In this document: piece by piece, positions 52,473 through 60,378 of the stretch
Numbering within the stretch: the first letter of the stretch is position 1
How the letters are laid out: the number at the start of each line of letters is the position of its first letter
Source: an uncultured Clostridia bacterium
GTDB taxonomy: Bacteria > Bacillota > Clostridia > Christensenellales > Borkfalkiaceae
Length of the DNA: 64,000 nt
Direction: 5' to 3'
Assembly: GCA_934271265.1 (NCBI GenBank)
Contig: CAKQRE010000022.1
Span: 15,100 to 79,099 of the forward strand
Notes under the pieces: generated by a model
What the model saw: only the letters and a program-made list of their open reading frames with translations
Databases searched by the model: none
Told to the model about the DNA's origin: nothing
Made by a program: the position numbers and the translations under genes

Positions 52473-53297
52473 ATGAGCAAAATAAAAAAAGATCCGAATA
52501 CCGTCAACTATAAAAAAGTAGTTTTCAATTTCAGAACGGGAGACTATCCGACCTATCACAACCATCACGGAGCATGGGAATTTCTTTACGTAACGTCCGG
52601 CGAATACACTCATAAAATCAACAAAAAAAGTCGGATCCTCAGGCAGGGGACTCTATGCGTTCTGCGCCCGGACGATTCTCATTCCACGCATCAGAACGTT
52701 ACGGATTCGACTTATATCACCTGCCGCGTCGAAGTTGAATTTTTTACCGTTTTTATGAACTTTTTAAGTCGCAACATCATAAACAAATTACTTTCCTCGG
52801 ACGTTATCGAGTTCGGATTGTCCGCCGGACGGGATCGGCATATCAAAGAAATCAGAAGCGCCTTCCTTTCTTCTTCCGATTTTGATTACAACATGACCAG
52901 CGACGCTTTTCTGCTTACTTTTGCCGAATGTCTCATCGGTCATTTAAGCAGAGAAAAGAATTCCCCGCAATACCCGGCAGGCGTTCAGAGTTTTCTTCAA
53001 CTCCTGACGGTGCCGGAGAATCTTGCCCTTTCTCTTCGCGAACTGATATCGAAGACCAACTATTCCTATTCGCACCTGAACAGCATTTTCACGAAGGAAA
53101 TAGGCGTAAGTCCTTCGGAATATCTGAAAGAAAAACGCCTGACTTACGCCAAAAAATTACTCAGCGGAACGTCTTATAAGCACAGTTTCGTTGCCGAATG
53201 CACGGGATTTGCCACCTATCCGAGATTTTGCACTTTTTTTAAGGAAAAGACCGGGCTTACCCCTTCGCAATACGCGGCAAAATATCATACCGACTGA
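52473..53297 (+). CDS. AraC-family transcriptional regulator with cupin sensor domain
   Basis: A 274-residue regulator (MSKIKKDPNTVNYKKVVF) with AGGGGTG before the ATG. The N-terminal half is an AraC-type cupin (YPTYHNHHGAWEFLYVTSGEYTH, ILRQGTLCVLRPDDSHST), the ligand-sensing arm. The C-terminal 100 residues form the two helix-turn-helix motifs (LSLRELISKTNYSYSHLNSIF, then FVAECTGFATYPRFCTFFKEK and GLTPSQYAAK). It is transcribed divergently from the sugar-binding protein gene and very likely activates the glycan locus in response to an imported sugar. Confidence 0.92.
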   Translation: MSKIKKDPNTVNYKKVVFNFRTGDYPTYHNHHGAWEFLYVTSGEYTHKINKKSRILRQGTLCVLRPDDSHSTHQNVTDSTYITCRVEVEFFTVFMNFLSRNIINKLLSSDVIEFGLSAGRDRHIKEIRSAFLSSSDFDYNMTSDAFLLTFAECLIGHLSREKNSPQYPAGVQSFLQLLTVPENLALSLRELISKTNYSYSHLNSIFTKEIGVSPSEYLKEKRLTYAKKLLSGTSYKHSFVAECTGFATYPRFCTFFKEKTGLTPSQYAAKYHTD

Positions 53298-53350
53298 GTT
53301 TTATCCTGTCGGACAAGAGCAATACGAACATACCGGACGCATTGTTAAAA

Positions 53351-53393
53351 AAGGCGGTCGCAAGCTGTGGATTTTACAGTTTGCGACCGCCTT
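53351..53393. terminator. Terminator between AraC and metallophosphoesterase genes
   Basis: An 18-bp stem with one wobble (arms 53351-53368 and 53376-53393). On the minus strand it is followed by six T, so it ends the metallophosphoesterase transcript; it may also stop the plus-strand regulator transcript. Confidence 0.85.
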
Positions 53394-53419
53394 GTTAAGT
53401 ACTTGTTAAGTAAGAGTTT

Positions 53420-54379
53420 TTATTCTTTTTTTCCTTTCGTATATTCGTGATAAACTTTACCGATTCCTTCATCCGATATTTCAAGCACCGTTCCGCCGCA
53501 AAGCTCCGCCGAATAATAACACCCGATACCCGTCTTCAAAGCATAAATCAGTTTCACGTTTTTGTAGTTTATAATATAGTTATTCACGTGATCGTGTCCC
53601 GCAAAAACATAATTTTTCATTCCGTTGCGTTCCACGATCCCGAAAAAATCATCTTTCGGATGCGCCGAAACCGATTCGTATTTTACGCCAGCCGAATCTT
53701 TATACCCGTCGTTCCAGATCTTTTCGTCATAACTTTCTTTTACGCCGATTTTCTTGTCCGAATACTCCGGCTTGATCGCCGCTTCGAACGCGTCTTTATA
53801 TGCCAGAAAAGGAATATGCATGAAAATCGCGGAGTTGAAACACCCGTCGGCTTTCAGGCGGACAACCGCCGATCGGTACCACCCGGCTTGCTCGGCATTG
53901 AGTTTGCCCCAGCATTCTTCCCCGTTTACATGATCGCGATCGTGCGTATCCATGAAAATCAATCCGGAAACGACTTTATTCCCGTTTGTTACTTCTATCA
54001 GGAAATTTCCGTTTCCCGATTTTTTGTCGCCCTTTTCAAATCTGAATTTTTTATAACGCGAAAGATAAACGTCGGAAACGTTTTCTATAAATCCGGCACC
54101 GCCCTGATTGTCGTGATTGCCCCAGACCAGCGACCAATCCTTTCCGAACCCTTCGATATAATCGCCTATCGCGATATACACGTCGAGCGAAAAACCGTTC
54201 GATAAATCTCCGAGTAAAACAACGAAATCGGGATCGACCCGGCACATAAGTTCGGCTATCGTTCCGAAAGCGATCGTATACACCTCGTTTTTTTCTTTTA
54301 CGTCTTCAAGGACCAACTGAACGTCAGGTAATATAAGCACCTTGTAAGTTTCCCCGTATCGTTTGCTTAGCGTGATCAT
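53420..54379 (-). CDS. Calcineurin-like metallophosphoesterase
   Basis: A 319-residue cytoplasmic phosphoesterase. Core motifs appear in order: VLILPDVQLV (first metal motif with D-x-Q in place of the usual D-x-H), VVLLGDLSNGF, LVWGNHDNQGG, and AGHDHVNNY near the C-terminus. An intermediate histidine is in IFMHIPFLAYKD. The architecture resembles purple acid phosphatase-like or Icc-type hydrolases acting on phosphodiesters or phosphomonoesters; the substrate is unknown. A promoter with TTGATT-N17-TATAGT lies about 55 bases before the ATG, and GGAAGG serves as ribosome site. Confidence 0.85.
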   Translation of the reverse strand: MITLSKRYGETYKVLILPDVQLVLEDVKEKNEVYTIAFGTIAELMCRVDPDFVVLLGDLSNGFSLDVYIAIGDYIEGFGKDWSLVWGNHDNQGGAGFIENVSDVYLSRYKKFRFEKGDKKSGNGNFLIEVTNGNKVVSGLIFMDTHDRDHVNGEECWGKLNAEQAGWYRSAVVRLKADGCFNSAIFMHIPFLAYKDAFEAAIKPEYSDKKIGVKESYDEKIWNDGYKDSAGVKYESVSAHPKDDFFGIVERNGMKNYVFAGHDHVNNYIINYKNVKLIYALKTGIGCYYSAELCGGTVLEISDEGIGKVYHEYTKGKKE

Positions 54380-54434
54380 TTGTCTTCCCTTCCTTTCATT
54401 AAAAACCGCAGCATACTGCCGGCATCTCTATTTA

Positions 54435-54463
54435 ACTATACACCCGATCTCTAAAAAAATCAA
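54435..54463 (-). promoter_or_regulatory. Probable promoter of the metallophosphoesterase gene
   Basis: Minus-strand TTGATT (54458-54463), 17 bases, TATAGT (54435-54440). Confidence 0.55.
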
Positions 54464-54553
54464 GAATAAAACGCGATTTAACAAGATTTTTCCGCAGGCT
54501 CGACATTCGTCATTGCTAATTACCTTATGATGCAATCGACATAAAAACCGACG

Positions 54554-54839
54554 CGTTTAGCCACAGGTGATCGTATTTAAACCCGGTCTTACGCCGTGTT
54601 TTTGACTAATACTGCGTTCCGCTCGCGTGTTATACGTTTCGTATTAACGCGCTCGCGCGCCTTGTCTTAGCCTAAAAACACGACGTAAGACTTGCCTGCA
54701 ACCCAAACGGCAATATTTTCGATGATTTGGGGGAAAGGCGAACGCAGGCGTACTTTCGTACTTCAAGTGAGAATTTGCCGCAAAGCGCGAAAATAGTGCC
54801 GTTTGGGCGAGTTCAAATACGATCACCTGTAGCTAAGCG
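54554..54839. repeat. Structured element: outer inverted repeat enclosing two long inner hairpins
   Basis: Outer arms at 54557-54582 and 54811-54836 pair over 26 bases with two mismatches (core ACAGGTGATCGTATTT). Inside, one hairpin has 18-base arms (54586-54603 / 54674-54691, one mismatch; core GTCTTACG-CGTGTTTTT). The other has 20-base arms (54702-54721 / 54788-54807, one mismatch; core CCCAAACGGCA-TATTTTCG). Together they fold as a three-way junction of about 285 bp. A short open frame on the minus strand (54644-54826) is probably incidental. No transposase is present. A non-autonomous mobile repeat (MITE-like) or a structured RNA are the main options. Confidence 0.7.
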
Positions 54840-54926
54840 GACGATCGCCTTTACGCTCATCACCGTGCTTACGGCAAGCCTTAACGGAACGCCCGTTTCC
54901 ATCCGTTTCGAAAAACAAAAATCTAA

Positions 54927-54960
54927 AAAACCATCGTTTATCGACTTATACGGTGGTTTT
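54927..54960 (+). repeat. Hairpin presenting the TCGACTTATA motif in its loop
   Basis: Stem of 11 bp with one G-T wobble (54927-54937 / 54950-54960), loop TTATCGACTTAT. It lies downstream of the GH5 lipoprotein gene (stop 55049, minus strand). The stretch 54380-55048 otherwise holds the metallophosphoesterase promoter and the structured element. Confidence 0.55.
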
Positions 54961-55048
54961 ATCGATAAAATTTTTCTTCGGAAACAATTGATCCTTGCAT
55001 GGATCACAACGGCAGCAACTCCACGTTTCAATCGTCGCTCTTTTCTTT

Positions 55049-56509
55049 TTATTCTTTGTTTAAGCCGAGGGCTAACCCTTCAAACATTCCGTCGATCACG
55101 CCTTCGGAAAACCAAAGCGAATTATTGTCGTACTTAACACCCGAAAGGTTTTCCATGTCGCCGTAAAGTCCGCTCGCCTTATGCCTGTTCAAAAGCCCGA
55201 AATATTCGGTACTCCACGAAGTACTTCTCGTATTGTTATCCCAGACCATAACGCACACGCCGTTTTCCGTAGCGTTTTTTACGAAATATGCGGCGTGTTT
55301 TTTTCTGTACGACTCATATCCCCGTTGATTTTTATAAACGCTTCCCCACTCGCTCACGATAACGCCTACTCCTTTTTTTGTGTACGCGTTGCCTATTGCC
55401 GTAAACATCGCTTTTATTCCCGACGGATCACTTTCGTCGGAAGCCTCGTCCCACGAAGAATCCCTTCCGAACGAGAATCCGTTCGGAACGTAGGCGTGAA
55501 TATTCATTAAAAGTCTGTCCTCGGTTTTATCCTCGGGCATTCTGAATGCGGCAATAGCGTTTATCGCGGCGTCGTAAGTCAGATATCCCGTATTACCGTA
55601 ACCGCCGACCGACAAAAATCTTCTCGCGTTGCATTCCGAGCCTTGCCCGCGGACTATATCGACGTACAATTGATTGAACTCGTTGATATTTTTTATACAT
55701 TCCTTATATTCAGCCCGATTCGATTGCGGAGACATGCTCCACCCGAGTTTAGAATGAAGGGGTTCGTTCAAGTTTTCGAAGATAAGCCGTTCGTCATAGT
55801 CCTTGAACGTCTCGGAAAGCTGTTCCCAGACGTTTATTACAAGGCTTTTGGTCTTTTCATAATGAATATCGTCGAGGTAATAGGCTCCTATATTGGGCGT
55901 ATCCATAATATTAAGGATCGCAAACATATCATCGTATTCGAAAATATAATCGACGACTTCCCTGATCCTGTCGAGCCAGACTTTATGTATTATTCCGTTT
56001 TCGCCCATATGATTCGACCAGCTTACGGGAATGCGTATACTTCTGAATCCCTTATCGTATACGGCTTTTATAGTGGACGGCGTAACCGCTCCGCGATATA
56101 TATCCTGCTGATTTCTTACTTCGCAAAACATCTCTCTGCTGTCGAAACCGAGTTCTTTAACGATCGAATTGCCGTATTCGGAATCGGGATAACCGCTCAG
56201 ATTGTTTTCAAACGCGTTACCGAGATTCCAGCCTAAACCCATACGTCCGACAAATTCCACCGACGACATTTCCGAATAATCGTTTGCGGGCTTAGTGGAA
56301 GGATCTGTCGTTCCCACGGATTCCCCTTCCTTGCTTTCCGACTCGGATTCGCCCGGAAGGCTCGTTTCATTCACGCTTTCCGCGCCTGACGAATTTCCTG
56401 CATTTCCGCTTTCTTCTCCGCGAGGCGCAGAACTGCCGGGCGTACACGCCGCAAAAAAAATCTGAACGAAAACCAAAGCGGCAACCAACAACAACCTTTT
56501 CTTCTTCAT
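55049..56509 (-). CDS. GH5 endoglucanase-like lipoprotein
   Basis: A 486-residue surface lipoprotein: signal ending FFAAC (cysteine 22), an S/E/G-rich linker to residue 80, then a GH5 barrel. GH5 signatures: GLGWNLGNAFE (91-101), IRIPVSWSNHM (158-168), acid/base E249 in FENLNEPLH, IHAYVP (H338), nucleophile E387 in VSEWGS and VMVWDNN. Oddly, the segment that usually reads L-D-x-HH after strand 3 is ILNIMDTPN here, so the conserved histidine is missing and substrate preference may differ from cellulases. The closest neighbour is a divergent GH5 multidomain enzyme sharing the GWNLGN start. GGAGGAG precedes the ATG. Confidence 0.86.
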   Translation of the reverse strand: MKKKRLLLVAALVFVQIFFAACTPGSSAPRGEESGNAGNSSGAESVNETSLPGESESESKEGESVGTTDPSTKPANDYSEMSSVEFVGRMGLGWNLGNAFENNLSGYPDSEYGNSIVKELGFDSREMFCEVRNQQDIYRGAVTPSTIKAVYDKGFRSIRIPVSWSNHMGENGIIHKVWLDRIREVVDYIFEYDDMFAILNIMDTPNIGAYYLDDIHYEKTKSLVINVWEQLSETFKDYDERLIFENLNEPLHSKLGWSMSPQSNRAEYKECIKNINEFNQLYVDIVRGQGSECNARRFLSVGGYGNTGYLTYDAAINAIAAFRMPEDKTEDRLLMNIHAYVPNGFSFGRDSSWDEASDESDPSGIKAMFTAIGNAYTKKGVGVIVSEWGSVYKNQRGYESYRKKHAAYFVKNATENGVCVMVWDNNTRSTSWSTEYFGLLNRHKASGLYGDMENLSGVKYDNNSLWFSEGVIDGMFEGLALGLNKE

Positions 56510-56782
56510 ATTTTATAATCTCCTCCCTATTCATGCTTTATTTCACGATAACACACGCCGCAAAATAAAGATAGGCATTATTATACCGCTTTTTTTAGAT
56601 TTCTTATCGTTTATAAAGCATTGAAAAGTTGCGTTTTCCTTTTCCCGGTAAAAAAATGAGATTTCTAAAAAAAAAATTATCATATTATCTATTTTTATTT
56701 TAACTTGTCGTTTATCATTGATTTCGGGCAATCGCGTTAAAATCGATCCGCGGTTGAGAAAATTATATGATAGGAGGTCTGT
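56510..56782. other. A/T-rich divergent promoter region of the two GH5 genes
   Basis: A 273-base spacer. A TATAAT on the minus strand at 56580-56585 could serve the GH5 lipoprotein, but no convincing -35 is seen. On the plus strand TAAAAT near 56738 is a possible -10 for the large enzyme. No clear palindromic operator. Confidence 0.35.
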
Positions 56783-59700
56783 ATGAAAACAAAAGTCAAG
56801 TTTATTTTAACCGTTTTATCGGTGGGGTTGTTGCTATCGATGTCGATTTCGATAGGTCTTCTCTTCCGTAAGTCGCCTCGCGTTTTTGCCGCCGACAAAG
56901 AAAAAGCCAAAATATCTTTTATTATCGACGACTGCTATGCGGACAACGAAACATACGGAACGGAAGATATCATAGAAACTTTCGACACGTACGGATTCAA
57001 ACTCGGACTTGCCGTTATCACAAAGTGGTCCGCAAACGGCAACGGCATTTCACCAACCGTCATGCGGCACGCCTACGGAAACGGACATGAGATCCTCTCG
57101 CACTCGGTTCTTCACGAGCAGAGGTGGAACGATAAGTCGACATATTCTTCAACCGAAGCCTTACGAGAAGCAAGAAATTCACACAAATATCTGACTGATT
57201 ACGGATTGGAAGTTTCGGGGTTTGTAACACCCTACACCATGACAAACGAAAATCTTCTCACAGAACTGATAAATGACGGGACATATTCCGAGTTCTACGG
57301 AACATGCTCCGATAGCACACGCGACAATATCGATATTATATCAAGGAAATGGCTTAATAAAGGCAACAATCAGGGGAATTACGCCACCACTTCCGTGGCT
57401 TACATGCTTGCGGAAATAGACGACCTGATTGCCTCGGGAGGGAAAAAGATATACTTCACGCATCAAAAAAGCGAATGGAGTATTCCCGATTTTATAAGCG
57501 TTTTAGATTATTTGAAACAAAAGTCAGACGACATAGAGGTTGTAACGCCCAAAAAACTCGTTTCTTCGGTTGACAATTCCCACCGGATCGGAAATAAATC
57601 GTCGCATATTATTTCCGGAACGGAAAAAACAGGGACGTCGTCTTTGAGTTTTGCAATTCCCTCCGTTCCGTCTTCCGTCGTTTATCCCGACCTGCTCATT
57701 CGTTATACTTATCATTCCGGATCGGGAGACAAATATCCGGCGATCGCTCTCAGCGACGACAACGGAAACAGTCGGGATTTAATGTCCCGCCGATTTATCG
57801 CCGACAATAAAACACACGATATAAGAATCAACGTTTCGGATATCGATTTCGGACAGTTTTCCAAACTTACGTTTTCAGCCTGGACATCTTTCACAATTCA
57901 CGGCATATCTCTCGAATGGGTACCCCTTTCCTCTCCGAAACCGAAAAAAACAGCCGAACAGATAGTTTCGGAATTCGGAGCTGGCTGGAATTTGGGCAAC
58001 AGTCTTGAAGTTTCTCAGGTGAACGGATCCGAAACAGCCTGGGGAAACAGAGAAACGACGCAGGAAATAATGGACTATGTCGCTCAAAAAGGATTTAAGA
58101 GCGTAAGAATAAACGCAAGCTGGGAATACCATTCCGATTCTTCCGGCGTTATCGACGCCGCATATACAGAACGCGTAAAAACCGTGGTCGATTATGCCCT
58201 CAATGCGGGGATGAACGTCATACTCGATTATCATCACCCCTACTATGAAAAATATACCGATCAGACTTCAACCGATACGAGTCTGCCGGCAAAAGCAACG
58301 GGGCTTGCGACAATTTCGAATTATTGGTCGCAGATTGCGACGGCATTTAAACATTACGACCAAAGATTATCGTTTGAAATTCTTAACGAACCTCGCGACA
58401 GAGCGCACTATTATTCCGACGTCGACATATGGAGCGGTTGTTATGAGTCCGTCTCGATTCTGAACGAATATAATGCCAAAGCCGTAGAAGTTATAAGAAA
58501 CACCGGCTTCGAGAATGCAGACAGACTGCTTCTGCTCCCGACTTACGCCAATTCAACGGGCGAAATCGCTTGCCGATATTTTGTTCTCCCGAAAAATGCG
58601 GGTAACGTGGCTATCGCCGTACATGCGTACGCCCCGCACGAATTTGCTTTTACAGGCGATCTCGGTCATACCGAATTTACCGAAACAGAATATACCGCGC
58701 TCGAAAACATTATATCCGCCGCATATAACAGATTATCGCGTTTCAACGTGCCTATCGTGATAACGGAAACGGGGGCTACAAACAAATTAAATCAGCAAGC
58801 AAGAGCTCAATGGGCATTCGCTTACACATCTATAGCGTCAAGATACAATATCCCTTGTTTCCTTTGGGATAACGGCATAAAAGATACATCTAACAATGCG
58901 TATAATCCGTATTATGAAGCCTTCGGAATGTTAAATCGTTCGAAAAACAGCAGTATTCTCGAATGGTATTACCCGGAAATCGTGGAAGCATTTATCTCGG
59001 GAGCCGAAAACCCGGATTCGGAATATGAGAATTACGAATCGACGGAAATATTTGCAAACGGTAAGTTTTCCGGTACCTTTGCCGGCGGAACAAGCAATGA
59101 AGTCCTTTCGGTTGACGGCGCGGTTGTCTGGCAAGCAACCGGGAATTACAATGGAAATCGTCTGATTTTCAATCAAAGCATAAATTTTGCCGAGCTTGAC
59201 AACCCCTGCATTTCGTTGACTTATTTTTCGTCGAATTGTCTTTATCCGGAAATAAGACTTCTCAATAAACTGGGAAACTACGGAGATTTTGCTTATATTA
59301 AATACGGATTAACCGTTATTTCGGACGGAGCGCCTCACAATATTATTATTCCTGTTTCGCTTTTTTCCGAAATGAATGCGACAAGTCTTTGGGGAGCGAC
59401 TGTCAGCCAATCGTTCGATAAAACCTCGGTAAAAGGTATTGCTTTCAGTTTCGGCGGCATATTAAATATTTCCGAAATTAAAGTTATTTACACACAAGCG
59501 GAAACTCCGCTGAACCCGGATCCCACCCCGGAACCAGAGCAGCCGGAACCGATACAACCCGAAACCGCTCCTGCGGCGCCGACAAACTTGAGATGCACGA
59601 TAATCACGAACGGCATTTCTGTTTGCTGGAACGCTTCCGAGTCGGCAACCGTGTACTATGTTTACAGAAGCATTTCCTGGGGCAGCGCATACAGCCTGAT

Positions 59701-59833
59701 CGGGACCGTCGAAACCAACTCGTTTACGGACACCGCCTGCACTCGCGGCACGAGATACTATTACAAAATTGTTGCGGCAAATTCGGCAGGCGAAAGCTCC
59801 GCATCCGAACCGAAAGGAATCACCTACAATTAG
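56783..59833 (+). CDS. Secreted NodB-GH5-CBM-FN3 multidomain enzyme
   Basis: A 1016-residue secreted protein. After a signal peptide (about 1-37) comes a polysaccharide deacetylase (NodB-like) domain with IIDDCYAD (D49, D50) and HSVLH (H107, H111) metal ligands. Then a beta-sandwich, probably carbohydrate-binding (about 275-382), and a GH5 barrel with GAGWNLGNS (399-407), LDYHHPYY (H484, H485), acid/base E536 in ILNEPRD and nucleophile E662 in ITETGA. A second beta-sandwich (about 755-905) follows, then a P/E-rich linker and a C-terminal FN3 domain (930-1016). Deacetylase plus GH5 in one chain suggests action on an acetylated beta-glycan such as xylan, mannan or glucan. AGGAGG precedes the ATG. 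Confidence 0.88.
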   Translation: MKTKVKFILTVLSVGLLLSMSISIGLLFRKSPRVFAADKEKAKISFIIDDCYADNETYGTEDIIETFDTYGFKLGLAVITKWSANGNGISPTVMRHAYGNGHEILSHSVLHEQRWNDKSTYSSTEALREARNSHKYLTDYGLEVSGFVTPYTMTNENLLTELINDGTYSEFYGTCSDSTRDNIDIISRKWLNKGNNQGNYATTSVAYMLAEIDDLIASGGKKIYFTHQKSEWSIPDFISVLDYLKQKSDDIEVVTPKKLVSSVDNSHRIGNKSSHIISGTEKTGTSSLSFAIPSVPSSVVYPDLLIRYTYHSGSGDKYPAIALSDDNGNSRDLMSRRFIADNKTHDIRINVSDIDFGQFSKLTFSAWTSFTIHGISLEWVPLSSPKPKKTAEQIVSEFGAGWNLGNSLEVSQVNGSETAWGNRETTQEIMDYVAQKGFKSVRINASWEYHSDSSGVIDAAYTERVKTVVDYALNAGMNVILDYHHPYYEKYTDQTSTDTSLPAKATGLATISNYWSQIATAFKHYDQRLSFEILNEPRDRAHYYSDVDIWSGCYESVSILNEYNAKAVEVIRNTGFENADRLLLLPTYANSTGEIACRYFVLPKNAGNVAIAVHAYAPHEFAFTGDLGHTEFTETEYTALENIISAAYNRLSRFNVPIVITETGATNKLNQQARAQWAFAYTSIASRYNIPCFLWDNGIKDTSNNAYNPYYEAFGMLNRSKNSSILEWYYPEIVEAFISGAENPDSEYENYESTEIFANGKFSGTFAGGTSNEVLSVDGAVVWQATGNYNGNRLIFNQSINFAELDNPCISLTYFSSNCLYPEIRLLNKLGNYGDFAYIKYGLTVISDGAPHNIIIPVSLFSEMNATSLWGATVSQSFDKTSVKGIAFSFGGILNISEIKVIYTQAETPLNPDPTPEPEQPEPIQPETAPAAPTNLRCTIITNGISVCWNASESATVYYVYRSISWGSAYSLIGTVETNSFTDTACTRGTRYYYKIVAANSAGESSASEPKGITYN

Positions 59834-59938
59834 TCTTTGGCGGAAGGTATCCGACGGAACCATAAAGCAAGCGATAAAAACGCCACCTGAATAGCATCCT
59901 TTTATCGACTCGACGGGATTTACTTCCCGATTCAATCG

Positions 59939-59987
59939 AAAAGACCGCAAACCGTCCTTACGGATCGATTTGCGGTCTTTTCCTTGG
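59939..59987 (+). terminator. Terminator of the NodB-GH5 gene
   Basis: Thirteen-bp perfect stem (59939-59951 / 59969-59981) with an inner CCGT/ACGG pair and T-rich end, about 105 bases past the stop. Between 59834 and 60378 there is otherwise only the motif copy at 60053, the hairpin at 60214 and A/T-rich sequence. Confidence 0.82.
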
Positions 59988-60052
59988 AGATTTTTAATTC
60001 TCATGCGATCTTATTCCGAAAAACTTTTGTCGTTGCACCGAAAAAATAGCGG

Positions 60053-60066
60053 TTAATCGGCTTATA
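60053..60066 (+). repeat. Copy of the recurrent motif in a short hairpin
   Basis: TTAATCGGCTTATA, one base from the core. Flanks AATAGCGGT and ACCCGCTTATT can pair with one bulge, placing TAATCGGCTTAT in the loop, as at 54927. Confidence 0.5.
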
Positions 60067-60213
60067 CCCGCTTATTATATATCAACAAACAAAAGATCAC
60101 AGCCGTACTCGTCGATATTTTCGATCATAAAACCTTGTGTTCGACTTTCGCCCCCATCTTTTAATTTTACATTCGTTATTCAAAAATCTTCTTCGGAAAC
60201 CATTAAGAATCAG

Positions 60214-60252
60214 AAACCGAGGTTTTGCAAATCCTGCAAAGCCTCGGTTTTT
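60214..60252. terminator. Strong hairpin downstream of the GH2 gene
   Basis: Sixteen-bp stem with one wobble (AAACCGAGG-TTTTGCA / TGCAAAG-CCTCGGTTT, loop AATCC; 60214-60229 and 60235-60249 region) with T5 on the plus side. It lies 130 bases past the minus-strand GH2 stop and probably acts on both strands. Confidence 0.7.
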
Positions 60253-60378
60253 ATTACTTGTGGTTTTGTCTTTTTAAAAATGTATAAAGCGAAAAAACGA
60301 TTCCGAATACGGAGAGTTCAAACGGTTGAAAAATTTCCGCAGTTCTCGGCGAAGCCGAATTGCAATACTTTAATCATA

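Noticed and set aside
54644..54826. A 60-codon minus-strand frame inside the structured element
   Set aside because: It crosses both inner hairpins, so its sequence is dictated by the inverted repeats. No ribosome binding site.
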